Below, one piece after another: positions 1 through 12,454 of a stretch of 64,000 nt of DNA; within the stretch, counting starts at the first letter, position 1; the number at the start of each line of letters is the position of its first letter. The notes beneath the pieces are model-generated. The model saw only the letters and a list, made by a program, of their open reading frames with translations. It was not told the origin of the DNA and ran no database searches. The DNA is from Brachionus manjavacas. Its lineage: Eukaryota; Rotifera; Eurotatoria; Ploima; Brachionidae. The translations under genes and the position numbers were made by a program. Location of the stretch: NCBI GenBank assembly GCA_019054805.1, contig JAHQIY010000006.1, positions 1-64,000 of the forward strand. The letters run 5' to 3'.

Positions 1-3000
1 TTTACCATTTTTTAAATTTTAAATTTTTTTTCAATATTTTTCAGTTCAATGAGTCAATTGTTTGAAATTTTTTCCTTATTGAGAAAAACTGAACATTTCA
101 AAAAACCAAGCATACCAATAGATTCCTTATACAAAATTTGCAATTTAAATGAGCTGACATTTGATAAGATGAAATTATTTTTTTCGACTCTCATTTACCA
201 TTTTTTAAATTTTAAATTTTTTTTCAATATTTTTCAGTTGACCATATCTTCCTTCGAATTTTCTTCCCCTCGAAATATAAAGTCTATTTCTAGACTCAGC
301 TAATTTTTTTGAATTAGAAAATGCCAAAAAGATTCCGATCACTTATTGATATGAATAAATTGTCGAAAAAAATCACCAAGAGCCTTCAATAAGTCAATTG
401 AAAATAATTTTTTCCGTTGTTATCAAAACTAAATGATTTCAAAAAAACCGGTTATACTAATAGATTCATTATAAAATTTGGTAATTTAATGAGCTACACG
501 ATAAGATGAAAATTATTTTTTTCGACTCCTCATTTACCATTTTTAAATTTTAAATTTTTTCAATATTTTTCAGCTGACCATATCTCTCTGAATTTTCTTC
601 CCCTCGAAATATAAAGTCTATTTCTAGACTCAGCTAATTTTTTTGAATTAGAAAATGCTCAAAAAAGATTTTGATCACTTATTGATATGAATAAAATTGT
701 CTAAAAAAATCACCAAGAGCCTTCAATAAGTCAATTGTTTGAAATTGTTTTCCCTTAATGACAAAAACTGAACATTTCAAAAAAAACCAAGCATACTCAA
801 TAGATTCCATTATAAAAATTTGGCAATTTAATGAGCTACATTTGATAAGATGAAAATTTATTTTTCTTTCTGACTCCTCATTTACCATTTTTAAATTTTT
901 AAATTTTTTCTTTTCAATATTTTTCAGCTAATCACATATCTCTGAATTTTCTTCCCCTCGAAATATAAAGTCTATTTCTAGACTCAGCTAATTTTTTGAA
1001 TTAGAAAATGCTCAAAAGATTTTGATCACTTATTGATATGAATAAATTGTTCTAAAAAATCACTATTATTTCATGAGCTTTAATTGTTTTGAAATACTTT
1101 TTAATTATAAAAATGAAATATTTTCAAAACAAGCATTAATGATATTCTATAAAATTGTAATGAATGAGCTACTTGATAAGATGCAAAATTATTTTTTCAC
1201 TTTCATTTACTATTTAAATTTAAATTTTTTCATATTTTTCATTGAATCATGCATCTCTGAATTTCTTCCTTCAGAGAAATGGTTGACTTCGCTTTTAATT
1301 TTTTTTAAATTAACGTTCAAAAGATTTATCACTATTGAGGTTGGTCGAAATTAATTTGAAAAAATCACCAAGAGCCTTTCAATGAGTCAATTGTTTGAAA
1401 TTGTTTCTTTAATGACAAAAAAACTGAACATTTCAAAAAAACCAAGCATACCAATAGATTCCTTTATTAAATTTGCAAAATTAAATAAACTACATTTGAT
1501 AAAATGAAAAATAACTTGATCATATTAAATTTAGAATTTTTTAACTAAAAAAGACCATGATTTTCTTTTAATCATAACAAAGGAATTGTTTAATATTAAA
1601 ATAATATACTTAATCACCAAAAAACAAAAGCTCTAAACCTAACCTGAACCCTGCTCGCTCCGCTCGCAAATTTTCAATGTTATGTCCAATAATTATTATT
1701 AGCTCGTTTATACAAATTCCCAACCTAAACTCCAAACCTAAAACGAGCGTACGACCTTCATATAAGTATATATTTACCTAGCCCAAACCCGTATGTTTTA
1801 TTTTTTCCTACAATTAATTTTAAATTTTGGCAAGCAAAATACAAAAGGATACCAATAGATTCCTTATAAAATTTCCGCAATTTAATGAGCTTCATTTGAT
1901 AAGATGAAAATTATTTTTTTCGACTCTCATTTAACATTTTTAAATTTCTTAAATTTTTTCAATATTTTTCAGCTGACTATATCTCTCTGAATTTTCTTCC
2001 CCTCGAAATATAAAGTCTATTTCTAGACTCAGCTAAATTCCTTTGAATCTTTAGAAAATGCCAAAAAAGATTCCGATCACTCTTTATGATATGAATAAAA
2101 ATTCATGTTTGAAAAATCACCAATATTTTCTAATAAGTCAATTGTTTAAAATTTTTTCCCATAATTGACAAAAACTGAACATTTCAAAAAAAAACCAAGC
2201 ATACCAATAGATTCAACATATAAAATTTGCAATTTAATTGAGCTTCATTTGATAAGATGAAAATTATTTTTTCGACTCTCATTTAACATTTTTAAATTTT
2301 AAATTTTTTTCAATATTTTTAAGCTGAACAAATCTCTCTGAAATTTCTTCCCCGAAACATAAAGCCTTTTTCCATACTTCAGCTAATTATTTTGAATTAG
2401 AAAATGCTCAAAAGATTTTGATCACTTTATTGATATGAATAAATTGTCAAAAAAATCACCAAGAGCCTTCAATGAGTCAATTGTTTGGAAATTTTTTCCC
2501 ATAATGACAAAAACTGAACATTTCAAAAAGCCATTAGCATACCAATGAGATTCCTTATTAAATTTGCAATTAAATAAGCTACATTTGATAAAATGAAAGA
2601 ATAACTTGATCATATTAAACTTTCAAATTTTTTTTTACTAAAAAAGACCATGATTTTCTTTTAACATAACAAAGGAATTGTTTAATATTAAACTAATTAC
2701 ATCACCAAAAAAACAAAAGCCTAAACTCTAATTCCGAACCCCTGCTCGCTGCCGCTAACGCAATTAATGTTATGGCTAATAATTATTATTAGCTCGTTTA
2801 TACAAATTCCCAACCTAAACCCAAACCTAAAACGATGCGCATACGACCTTCATATAAGTAATATTTCCCTAGCCCAAACCCGTATGTTTATTTTTTCCTA
2901 CAATTAATTTTAAACATTTTGGCAAGCAAAATACAAAAGGATAACCAATAGATTCCTTATAAAATTTGCAATTTGTAATGAGTCATTTGATAAGATGAAA

Positions 3001-6000
3001 ATTCATGTTTTTTCGACTCTCATTTAATATTTTTAAAAATTTTAAATTTTTTTCAATATTTTTCAAGCTGACCATATCTCTCTGAATTTTCTTCCCCCGA
3101 AACATAAAGCCTTTTTCCATACTCAGCTAATTATTCATTGAATTAGAAAAATGCCAAAAAGATTCCGATCACTTATTGAAATTAATAAATTGTCGAAAAA
3201 AATCACCAAGAGCCTTCAATAAGTCAATTGTTTTGAAAATTTTTCCCAAAAAAGTTTGACTTGCAAAACTGAACATTTCAAAAAACCAAGCATACCAATA
3301 AATTCCTTATTAAAATTTGCAATTTAATTAGCTACATTTGATATAGATAGAAAATTATTTTTTTCACTCTCTATTTACCATTTTTAAAATTTTAAAATTT
3401 TTTCAATATTTTTTTTCAGCTGACCATATCTCTCTGAATTTTCTTCGCCTCGAAATATAAAGCCTATTTCTAAACTCAGCTAATTCCTTTTTGAATTAGA
3501 AAATGCTCAAAAATACTTGATTACTTTTTTAAAATTAATAAATTGTTCGAAAAAAAATCACTCAAGAGCCTTCAATAAGTCAATTGTTTGAAATTTTTTT
3601 CCCAAAATGACAAAAACTTAACATTTCAAAAACCAAGTCATACCAATAGATTGCTAATTCTAAATTTGCAATTTAATGAGCTACATTTGATTAGATGAAA
3701 ATGTATTTTTTTCTGAACTCTCATTTACCATTTTTAAATTTTAAATTTTTTCAATATTTTTCATTGACCATATCTCTCTTGAATTCTTTCTTCCCCTTCG
3801 AAATATAAAGTCTATTTCTAGACTCAGCCAATTGCCTTTTTGAATTAGAAAATGCTCAAAAGATTTCGATCACTTATTGATATGAATATCTAATTGTCGA
3901 AAAAAATCACCAAGAGCCTTCAATAATAAGTCAATTGTTTGAAATTTTTTCCCATAATGGACAAAAAACTGAACATTTCAAAAAAACCAAGCATACCAAT
4001 AGATTCATTAATAAAATTTGCAACTTTAATCGAGCTACCATTTGACAAGATGAAAATTATTTTTTTCGACTGTTACTTCTTAACATTTTTACAATTTTAA
4101 ATTTTTTTCAATATTTTGTCAGCTGACCATATCTCTCTGAATTTTCTTCCCTAGAAAAATAAAGCCATTTTCTAGACTCAGCTAATTTTTTGAATTAGAA
4201 AATGCTCAAAAGATTTTGATCACTTATTGATAATGAATAAATTGTCAAAAAAAAATCACCATGAGCCTTCAATGAGCTCAATTGTTTGAAATTTTTTCCT
4301 TAATGACAAAAAAACTGAACATTTCAAAAAAGCAAGCTATACCGAATAGATTCCTTCATTAAAATTTGCAATTAACATAAGCTACATTTGATAAAATGAA
4401 AATAACTTGATCATATTAAATTAAATTTTTTTTTTACTAAAAAAGACCATGATTTTCTTTTAACATAACAAAGGAATTGTTTAATATTAAATCTAATTTC
4501 ACATCACCAAAAAAACAAAAGCCTAAACCTAACCCGAACCCTGCATCGTATTCCGCTCGAAATTAATGTTATGGCTAATAATTATTATTAGCTCGTTTAT
4601 ACAAATTCCCAAACCTAAACCCAAACCTTAAACGAGCGTACGACCTCATATAAGTAATATTTCCCTAGCCCAAACCCGAATATGTTGCCATTATTTCCTA
4701 CAATTAATTTTAAATTTTGGCAAGCAAATTTTCGACTCTCATTTGCCATTTTCCAAAATTTTAAATTTTTCAATATTTTTCAGCTGACCATATCTCTCTG
4801 AATTTTCTTCCTCGAAATATAAAGCCTATGCCTTCTAAACTCAGCTAATTTTTTTTTGGAATTAGAAAATGCCAAAAAAATATCGAGGCACTTTTTAAAA
4901 ATCTCAATAAATTGTCGAAAAAAATCACCAAGAGCCTTCAATAAGTTTGGAATTGTTTAAATTTTTTTCCATAAATGACAAAAACTGAACATTTCAAAAA
5001 ACCAAGTTGATACCAATAGATTCCTTATTTAAATTTGCAAGGTTTAATGAGCTACATTTGATAAGATGAAAACGCTTATTTTTTTCGACTCTCATTTAAC
5101 ATTTTAAAATTTTAAATTTTTTTCCAATATTTTTCAGCTGACGGCATATCTCTCTGAATTTTCTTCCCCCGAAACATAGTAAAGCCTTTTTCCATACTTC
5201 AGCGCTTAATTATTTTGAACTTCAGGAAAAATGCCAAAAAGATTCCGATCAACTTATTGAAATTCAATAAATTGTCGAAAAAAAATCACCAAGAGCCCCT
5301 TCAATAAGTCAATTGTTTGAAATTTTTTCCCCAAAATGACTAAAACTGAACATTTCAAAAAACCAAGCATACCAATAAATTCCTTATTAAATTTGCAATT
5401 TTGAATTAGCCACACATTTGACAAGATGAAAATTATTTTTTTCGACTCTCATTTACTACTATTTAAAATTTTAAATTTTTTCAATATTATTTTCAGCTGA
5501 CCATATATCTCTCTGAATTTTCTTCGCCTCGAAATATAAAAGCCTATTTCTAAACTCCAGCTAATTTTTTTGAATTCAGAAAATGCCAAAAAAATATCGA
5601 TTACTTTTTAAAATTATATAAATTGGTCGAAAAAAAATCACCAAGAGCCTTCAATAAGTTCAATTGATTTGAAATTTTTTCCCCAAAAATGACAAAAAAC
5701 TTAACATTTCAAAAAAACCAAGCATACCAATAATAGATCTCCTTATTAAATTTGCAATTTAATGAGTTTTACATTTGATTAGATGAAATTATTTCTTTTC
5801 GACTCTCATTTACCATTTTAAAAATTTAAATTTTTTTCTAATATTTTTCAGCTGACCATATCTCTCTCTGAATTTTCTTCCCCTCGAAATATAAAGCCTA
5901 TTTCTAGACTCAGCTAATTTTTTTGAATTAGAAAAATGCTCAAAAGATTTTTGATCACTTTATTGAAATTAACGTAAAATGTCGAAAAAAATCACCAAGA

Positions 6001-7343
6001 GACTTCAATAAGTCAATTGTTTGAAATTTTTTCCCATGTAATGACAAAAACTGAACATTTCAAAATACTCAAGCATACCAATAGATTCCTTATTAAATTT
6101 GCAATTAAATAAGCTACATTTGATAAAAATGAAAATAACTTCTGATCATATTAAATTTAAATTTTTTTTAACTAAAAAAGCACCATGATTTTCTTTTAAT
6201 ACATAACAAAGGAATTGTTTAATATTAAACTAATTACATCAACAAAAAATGCACAAAGCCTAAACCTAACCCTGCTGAACTCTGCTCGCTCCGCTCGGAA
6301 TTAATGTTATGGCTAATTATTTATGATTAAGCTCGTTTATACAAATTCCCAACCTAAACTCCAAACCTAAAAACGAGCGTACGACCTCATATAAGTAATA
6401 TTTCCCTTAGCCCAAACTCCGTATGTTTATTTTTTCCTACAATTAATTTTAAATTTTGGCAAGCAGAATACAAAAAGGATACCAATAGATTCCTTATAAA
6501 ATATACAATTTAATGAGCTACATTTGATAAGATGAAAAATTATTTTTTTCGACTCTCATTTAACATTTTTAAAATTTTTAAATTTTGTTCAATATTTTTT
6601 CAGCTGACCATATCTCTCTGAATTTTCTTCCCCTCGAAATATAAAGCCTATTTCTAGACTCAGCTAATTTTTTTTGAATTAGAAAATGCTCAAAAGATTT
6701 TGATCACTCTCTATTGATATGAATAAATTGTCGAAAAAAAAAATCACCAAGAGCCTTCAATAAGTCAATTGTTTGAAATTTTTTTCCATAATGACAAAAA
6801 CTGAACATTTCAAAAAACCAAGCTATTACTCAATAGATTCCTGTATTAAATTTGCAATTTAATGAGCTACATTTGATAAAGATAGAAGAAATTATTTTTT
6901 TCGAGCCTCTCATTTTTTACCATTTTAAATTTTTTTTAAATTTTTTTCAATATTTTTCAGCTGACCATATCTCTCTGAATTTTCTTCCCCCCGAAACATA
7001 AAGCCTTTTTCCATACTTCAGCTAATTATTTTGAATTAGAAAATGCCATAAAAAAGATTCCGATCACTTATTGATAATGAATAAATTGTCGAAAAAAATC
7101 ACCAAGAGCCTTCAATAAGTCAATTGTTTGAAATTTTTTTTCCAAAATGACAAAAAACTTCTAACATTTCAAAAAACCAAGCATACCAATAGATTCCTTA
7201 TTAAATTTGCAATTTAATAAGCTACATTTGATAAAATGAAAATAACTTACGATCATTTTAAATTAAATTTATTTTCAACTAAAAAAGACCATGATTTTCT
7301 TTTAACACTTAACAAAGGAATTGTTTAATATTATACTAATTAC
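1..7343. repeat. Composite A/B subtelomeric-type tandem array, left block (noisy)
   Basis: This block consists of imperfect copies of a ~333-bp monomer (A), recognised by recurring phrases such as CCAATAGATTCCTTAT, CAGCTGACCATATCTCTCTG and CACCAAGAGCCTTCAATAAG. A B module interrupts it, with its GC-richer core CTGCTCGCTCCGCTCG at about 1651, 2742, 4541 and 6282. Successive B cores are 1091, 1799 and 1741 bp apart. Cleaner copies further right give 1047 (two monomers) and 1720 (four monomers), so this block is a few per cent too long because of scattered small insertions, many outside homopolymers. Short ORFs here are by-products of the repeat and are not genes. No coding sequence, RNA gene or transposon protein was seen. 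Confidence 0.9.
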
Positions 7344-7381
7344 ATCACCAAAAAACAAAAGCCCTAAACCTAACCCGAACC
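7344..7381 (+). repeat. Direct repeat flanking cassette copy 1 (left)
   Basis: The ~38-bp stretch beginning ATCACCAAAAAACAAAAG and ending in a telomere-like CCTAAACCTAACCCGAACC is the start of a B module. It stops abruptly where the gene cassette begins. The same stretch restarts immediately after the cassette at 14114, where the B module continues normally. The cassette therefore sits inside a B module with ~38 bp duplicated. Cassette copy 2 has the same arrangement (about 16215-16251 and 22971-23010). Confidence 0.75.
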
Positions 7382-7570
7382 TATTTATATATCAAATGAA
7401 AAGACAATTTTAAATTCTGAAATATTTGTGCTAATTATCGGGCCATTATTATTAAAATTCTTTATATAAAATTGCCAATTACAATTATTAATGAACTTTT
7501 AACACTGTTATAAAAAGCAACCATCTCTTTAAATTTAATATCAATAAATAACATTTAATTTGCAAAAATA

Positions 7571-8567
7571 ATGAAGAGACGTCAGCAAAATATTCTGTCC
7601 TTTGGCAATAAACTTGCTCTAATTCGGAAAGAAGAGCAGCTTTTTAGATGTCTTCAGCAAGTTAACGTAAACACCAACATTTTCTCAGGTGTTGCGCAAT
7701 TTATGAGGTTTTCTAGTCAAATTAGAGAGATAAGGAATTATTGTATATTTATCGACAAGATAAATCAAATAAATATACTTGTCTCACCAACACCAACTAG
7801 CCTTTCAGTGGTTTTCGAAATTTTTTTCTGAAGGATTCGTTTAAAAAAAAAAATCCTCTTTTCAGTTTGGCAACATATCGATCCCTTTAATTGAGCCTAA
7901 TTTTAAATTTAATCAGATATCCATAAAACTGACGGATTCTGTTTTTCACTCGACACCAATTTTGGATTCAAATGAATTAATTTGGCAATTTTCTGAAAAT
8001 AATGGCTTTAAATTCTTTGAATTACTCGAAGCCAATATTTCTCTTTTTGGCCAAATGATTCTACCATCAATATTGTAAAAAACATTTTAATCCCATTACA
8101 TGAAAGCTGTTTTGGAATTGACAATTTTTTTATCTTTATTGAACACGATGTATTTTTTAATGATGGCTTTTACAGTAAACCTGAGACAAAAATATTTTTA
8201 AATACAAATAAAAATGTCCTTTATTATTCAAAGCTTTCACAGTCAATGGATAGTTCCCTTTTCTCAAGGTTTATGGAGAACAAAAAATCAATTGAAGACA
8301 TTAGCAATGGAAAGAATAAACAAAGAACAATGGAATGATGAAGTGACCAAAAAAGGTTATCAAATTAATTTAGCAACTAATTTACCTAGAAAAATTTCAA
8401 ACAGACAAAAGCTTGTTACCGAATTGAAATTATGTTTTGACCAAGAGCAAAACGAAAGCGAAATTTCATCAAAAGAGAATAATTACATATATGATGAATT
8501 GAGAATTGTTCACTTTTTTAGAAACTTTTCGAAAAATTTTATTGTAGATAGCAAAATTTTTTTATAA
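7571..8567 (+). CDS. Hypothetical two-exon protein, cassette copy 1
   Basis: Exon 1 (7571-7810) begins MKRRQQNILSFGNK and is open for 80 codons. A 55-bp intron is inferred at about 7811-7865 (GTTTTC...TCTTTTCAG); splicing keeps the frame into FGNISIPLIEPNF. The coding-like sequence then runs to 8567, ending FIVDSKIFL, about 310 residues in total. This copy has a lost T near 8046 compared with copy 2 (SLFWPND in copy 2). A run of A near 8310 is in the wrong phase in both copies. Mid-protein text is hydrophobic and aromatic-rich without a clear signal peptide or repeated membrane spans; the C-terminal third is charged. I do not recognise the family. Coding status is supported by the intron, by the long frames, and by indels in the two copies that each repair the other. 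Confidence 0.6.
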
Positions 8568-8689
8568 ATAATTTTAATACAACTTTTTATGAATAAAAGA
8601 TAAAAAAAATTAATTTTCTTTCTGTAAAAATTGAATTGCTCTATTTAAATATAAAAAAAAGTAATTAAACAATTGGAATACTTTTGTTT
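8568..8689. other. AT-rich spacer after the first cassette gene
   Basis: AT-rich sequence with homopolymer runs. No gene or structured element was seen. A polyadenylation-like AATAAA was not confidently assigned. Confidence 0.4.
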
Positions 8690-9725
8690 AAGTTTTAAAA
8701 TTGAGCATTTGTTTCTTAATTAACCTTCCCTTAAATAACTAATGATATTTTTGAATTCAGCTAAATTTTCTGAATTAGAAAAGACCAAATTCATCTTGCC
8801 CACAGCCTTTTTTTATTAAAATTTGATAAAAATCAGTCACAGCCTACAATTGACAAATTGCCTGAAAATACTTGGCATAATGACAAATAAAAAACATTTT
8901 ACAAAAACAAAGAATATCAAAAAATTCCTTAAAGAATTTGCAATTTGATGAGCTATTTCCGATCACATAAAAATTTTTTTACAACTAATATTTAATTATT
9001 TAAATTTTTATATTTATTTTCAAATTTTTTAAAATCGAGCATTTTTTTCTTAATTTTTTTCCTTAAAAAACAAATGATATTTTTGAATTCAGCTAAATTT
9101 TCTGAACCAGAAAACCAAATTTATCTATATCACAGCATTTTTTTCTAAAAATTTGATAAAAATCTGTCACAGCCAACAATTGACAAATTGCTTGAAAATA
9201 CTTGGCACAAGGACAAATAAAAAACATTTTTCAAAACCAGGTATATCAAAAGATCCCTTAGAGAATTTGCAATTTGATGAGCTTTTAAAACATTAGAAAA
9301 CATCAAAATTATTTTTTACAATAAAATTTTATTTTTAAAATTTTAAATTTGTAATTTATTGCCATAATATAATCACATTTTAATTCATAGAAATGACAAT
9401 TTTCTTTCCAAATCTATCTAACAACAGAACTCGAATAACCCTAAGCCTAACCTAATCCAAACCTTCAACCAGCGTACTACCTCATATAAGTAATATTTCC
9501 CTAGCCCAAACCCGTATTATTTTTCTTGAATTCTTTCAAAAGACCCCGACTATTTTACAAAAGCAAGCATATCAACAAATTTCTTAGAGAATTTGCAATT
9601 TGTTGAGCTATTTCAGAAAACATCAAAATTATTATTTTCAGCTAAAATTTAATTTTTCAAATTTCTTATTTATTTTCAAAATTTTTAAATTGAGCATTTC
9701 TTTCTTAATTAATTTCTCGAATTGT
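8690..9725 (+). repeat. Decayed array monomers embedded in cassette copy 1
   Basis: Three diverged relatives of monomer A lie in tandem here, recognisable by GAATTCAGCTAAATTTTCTG, by ATAATGACAAATAAAAAACA (compare ATAATGACAAAAACTGAACA) and by AATTTGCAATTTGATGAGCT. Between them at about 9438-9520 is a diverged B core (CCTAAGCCTAACCTAATCC, then TACCTCATATAAGTAATATT and CCCTAGCCCAAACCCGTAT). The order matches the young array, but divergence is far higher. The cassette therefore carries an older generation of the same satellite. Confidence 0.75.
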
Positions 9726-9984
9726 CATTAAAGTCAAATCGCTTTTTTAAAATTTTTTTTTCAGATCTTTTTGCTTAAAAAATCTATAAAAATAAATTAT
9801 ATTTTTATAAAATATTTTCTTTATTTTTATTTTATTCATTAGAAAAAAATAACATTTAAAAAAGTGATTATTATTTTATATTTGAAAAAACACAAAAATT
9901 TACACTTGATTGTATACTAAAAATAAATGTTTTTTATTTCATATATTTTTTTGATAAAGAGAGAAATTAAAAAGTTTTCTATAA
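9726..9984. other. AT-rich gap, nothing recognised
   Basis: Low-complexity A/T sequence downstream of the minus-strand gene that ends at 9985. It could hold that gene's 3' UTR. No further feature was seen. Confidence 0.4.
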
Positions 9985-10513
9985 TCAATCCCATTTAAAT
10001 TTGATCGTTAACTGTTTGCGTCCTTCTTTCTTGTTAATGCTTTGTAATTTTTCGTCCAAAATTTGTCGATTCGCTTTTGAATCCGAATTTTTGTTTCTTT
10101 TGCTTCTTTTAGGCTCACTACTCCCATCGTCCTTTGCGTTTTCATTATCTGATTCGAGATTTTTATTTTTGCAGTTATTGTCAAATTGATTACTCACAAT
10201 TGGTTCGTTGTTATTTTCTTTACCTTCACCTTTTAACTTTTTTACATTTAACCTTTTCATTTATTGGTTTCGTTTTTTTCATTTTCTTATTTCTTTTTTC
10301 AGTCTTTGCTTCTTTGATTGATTTTCTTTTTGTTGTCACGCATTTTTTTGTCCCCTCAATAATCTGAATTTCATAATTTGTCTCTTTTTCGTCACTTGAA
10401 ACAGGCTCTTGTTTTATTTTCTCAAGTATTTTCTCAAATTCCTTGTTTGCATCATCTGACATTTTCTCCGAAAAAAAGGGATTTTCTAGACTTTCGACTT
10501 TAAGATTTTCCAT
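9985..10513 (-). CDS. Lys-rich, acidic/basic low-complexity protein, copy 1 (frameshifted)
   Basis: Reading on the minus strand from MENLKVESLENPFF at 10513, the frame is open for ~90 codons. An extra base in a T run near 10235 then breaks it, and the next frame continues GEGKENNNEP... to ...LTIKFKWD at 9985. Copy 2 (18849-19376) is open across this point but breaks at a different homopolymer, so the intact protein is probably ~176 residues. It has lysine/arginine clusters (KRNKKMKKTK, KRSKRNKNSD) typical of nuclear localisation signals, alternating with Glu/Asp/Asn-rich stretches. It is probably disordered. No catalytic domain or family is recognised. It is divergently oriented to the zinc-finger gene starting near 10970, and the two may share a promoter. 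Confidence 0.6.
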
Positions 10514-10969
10514 TTTAATTCAAATTTAATTATGATATTCTAAAAAATATAAAAAAATATATTTATACTTATCTAAATGTCCTCATAAATTAAAAAAGCA
10601 TTTGTAAAATAAAAATTCAATACCAGACGCCTTACGCCACTTGTTGTTTATAACGGTTATTTCTGACCTTATTTACAGATCAATTTTTTTTTTCATCAGA
10701 ACATTTATGCGTCTTTTAATTAGACTAAAAATCAGTTAGCTCAATCCCCAGAATTTTGTTTTTTTTAGATATTTTCATAATATTTTATTTTGAATTTGAA
10801 TCTTTGGTAAATTTTAGATAATTCAAACCTTCGTTTAGAGCTTTCTGGATAACTATTTTTATTTAAATTTTAACTTGAATAACTTAGAATATTTATCGGG
10901 TTAATTAAGACAAACTAATCAATATAAAAAAAAAATGTTATTAAAATCAAAAATTGAAGAAGAATTATA
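10514..10969. promoter_or_regulatory. Intergenic region between two divergent genes (possible shared promoter), copy 1
   Basis: About 455 bp separate the start of the minus-strand Lys-rich gene from the plus-strand zinc-finger gene. It is less repetitive than the rest of the cassette, with islands such as CCAGACGCCTTACGCCAC and GGTTATTTCTGACC, and it is conserved in copy 2 (19377-19826). No defined promoter motif can be named. The call rests on the divergent arrangement alone. Confidence 0.3.
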
Positions 10970-11854
10970 ATGATTGTTTTAGTTATTTTAGAAAAAGTAA
11001 AGTTAATAGCAGGTTTAAGAAAAATGAACCAATTAAAACAAAATCAATCAAAACGAATATGGTGAACAGATCACACAAAGACTCCTTGAACTACTTGCAA
11101 CCGGTCATATTCAACACTCTGATCCTAAATATCAATTTTTTAAAGAGGCAGTATTGCCAAGTCTTACTGTCCAATATGAAACGACAGACGGTCAAAAACT
11201 TTGCTTTTATCGTTGCAGATTCACTGGCTGCCAAACACTATGTTCAACTACACTACTTTTAGAACGTCATTTATGGGAACAACATTACGACGAACTACCA
11301 AAAGATGTATTCGGAGAGAAAAAATTTTTTTCTGTAGAACTTGTAGCAAATCATTTAAGAGACAAGAACATTTGAACATGCATAAAAAAGCCAAAAAACA
11401 TCTTAAAATTTTGGCATTAAGGAAAGGTATTTGAATTTTTAATTGTTTTTTTTATATTTCAATTTTTAAATTCATTTTTATTTTATTTTTCGCAAAAATA
11501 GCTGCAGATTCAAAAGCCAATACAAACAGCTGGCGTTATAAAATTAGTCAGAGTAACCAGAATCATTCAAAACTACCAAGAGAAGAAAAACAGCAAAGAA
11601 TCTAAAAATTGCAAAGCTAATCAAGAGCAACTTCCAAATCTTAACTTGAGTCTTGATGCTATCGAGAAAACAGTTGATTTGTTTAATGCATTTGCTTATT
11701 CAACTATTTCAAGCCAAGAAATAATTGGAGATCAAGAAGAAAAAATGATTCATTAGAACAGTTATTAGAAAACGATCTGAGTTTTTTGAAAATCTTAAAT
11801 GTCTTGAAAAATGAATTAAATTTTAAATTTATTATTTATTCTAAATTTAAATAG
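10970..11854 (+). CDS. Two-exon C2H2 zinc-finger-like protein, copy 1 (homopolymer frameshift)
   Basis: Exon 1 encodes a ~150-residue part with two C2H2-like fingers: CFYRCRFTGCQTLC followed by ERHLWEQHYDE, then FFCRTCSKSFKRQEHLNMHKK ending in KKH. The reading frame is only continuous if A runs near 11036 and near 11323 are corrected. Copy 2 (19827-20710) is open from MNQLNKINQ through the first finger. A 75-bp intron at 11427-11501 (GTATTT...AAATAG, phase 1) joins LALRK to AADSKANTNSW. Exon 2 ends at 11854 with an acidic, Leu-rich tail (LEQLLENDLSFF). The family would suggest nucleic-acid binding in the nucleus. The start could be the Met at 10970 or the one at 11024; an upstream exon is possible. 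Confidence 0.65.
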
Positions 11855-12454
11855 TTATATTTTCAAATTAAACTTAAAAATCATCATTACTAATAAATGA
11901 AAAAAAAATCAAATCAAATTTTTGTTGTTAAAATTCAAATTTTATCAAGTTAAATTAAAATATTTTTTCTTTTAAATAAATTTAAAAAAACAATCGAATT
12001 ATTTTTAAAATTTTGTCAATAGTCTAAAATAAATTTTACGACTCAAGTAAAAATTTAATTCTAACTTTTTGTAAATTTATTCATCGATTTTGTTAGACTT
12101 AATATAAATCTTGATTTTGGTTAATTAATTTTTATCATTCATTAATTTAGAGCCAATTTATTTAAAAAGATTTAAAAAATATTGTAATTTAATATATATA
12201 TAGTATATAATTTAATTTAAACTAAACTAAAAACTTAAAATACAGAAAAACAGTAAAAAAAGAAAAATGTGCAAATTTATTTGAAGAAGAATTATCATTA
12301 AATTCTAAAATATTCTTCTAAATCTTCGATTTTTTGTGTTCAATTTGTTCGATTGCTATATTTTCCAATTTTTGATAATTGATTTTGTAAACACATTTGA
12401 AATAAATAACAATCGATGGATCTATATTATGAATCAAGCGTTCTTTATCACTTA
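11855..12454. other. AT-rich intergenic stretch, copy 1
   Basis: Mainly A/T runs with a TATATATATAGTATATAA stretch at about 12193-12210. No monomer relatives, RNA genes or convincing ORFs were seen. The ORF-like stretch at 12336-12560 on the plus strand overlaps exon 2 of the minus-strand gene and is a shadow. Confidence 0.4.

Noticed and set aside
49..2613. Several short ORFs on both strands of the left array
   Set aside because: They are composed of monomer A sequence, shift frame with every repeat copy, and are Phe/Lys/Asn-rich as expected from AT-rich DNA.
7344..7381. A CRISPR-like arrangement of regularly spaced repeats in the array
   Set aside because: Repeat units are ~333 bp and contiguous. 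There are no short direct repeats with unique spacers and the context is eukaryotic.
10001..10367. Plus-strand ORFs opposite the Lys-rich gene
   Set aside because: They are antisense shadows rich in Phe/Leu/Ser caused by the Lys/Glu codons on the minus strand, where both cassette copies support the protein.
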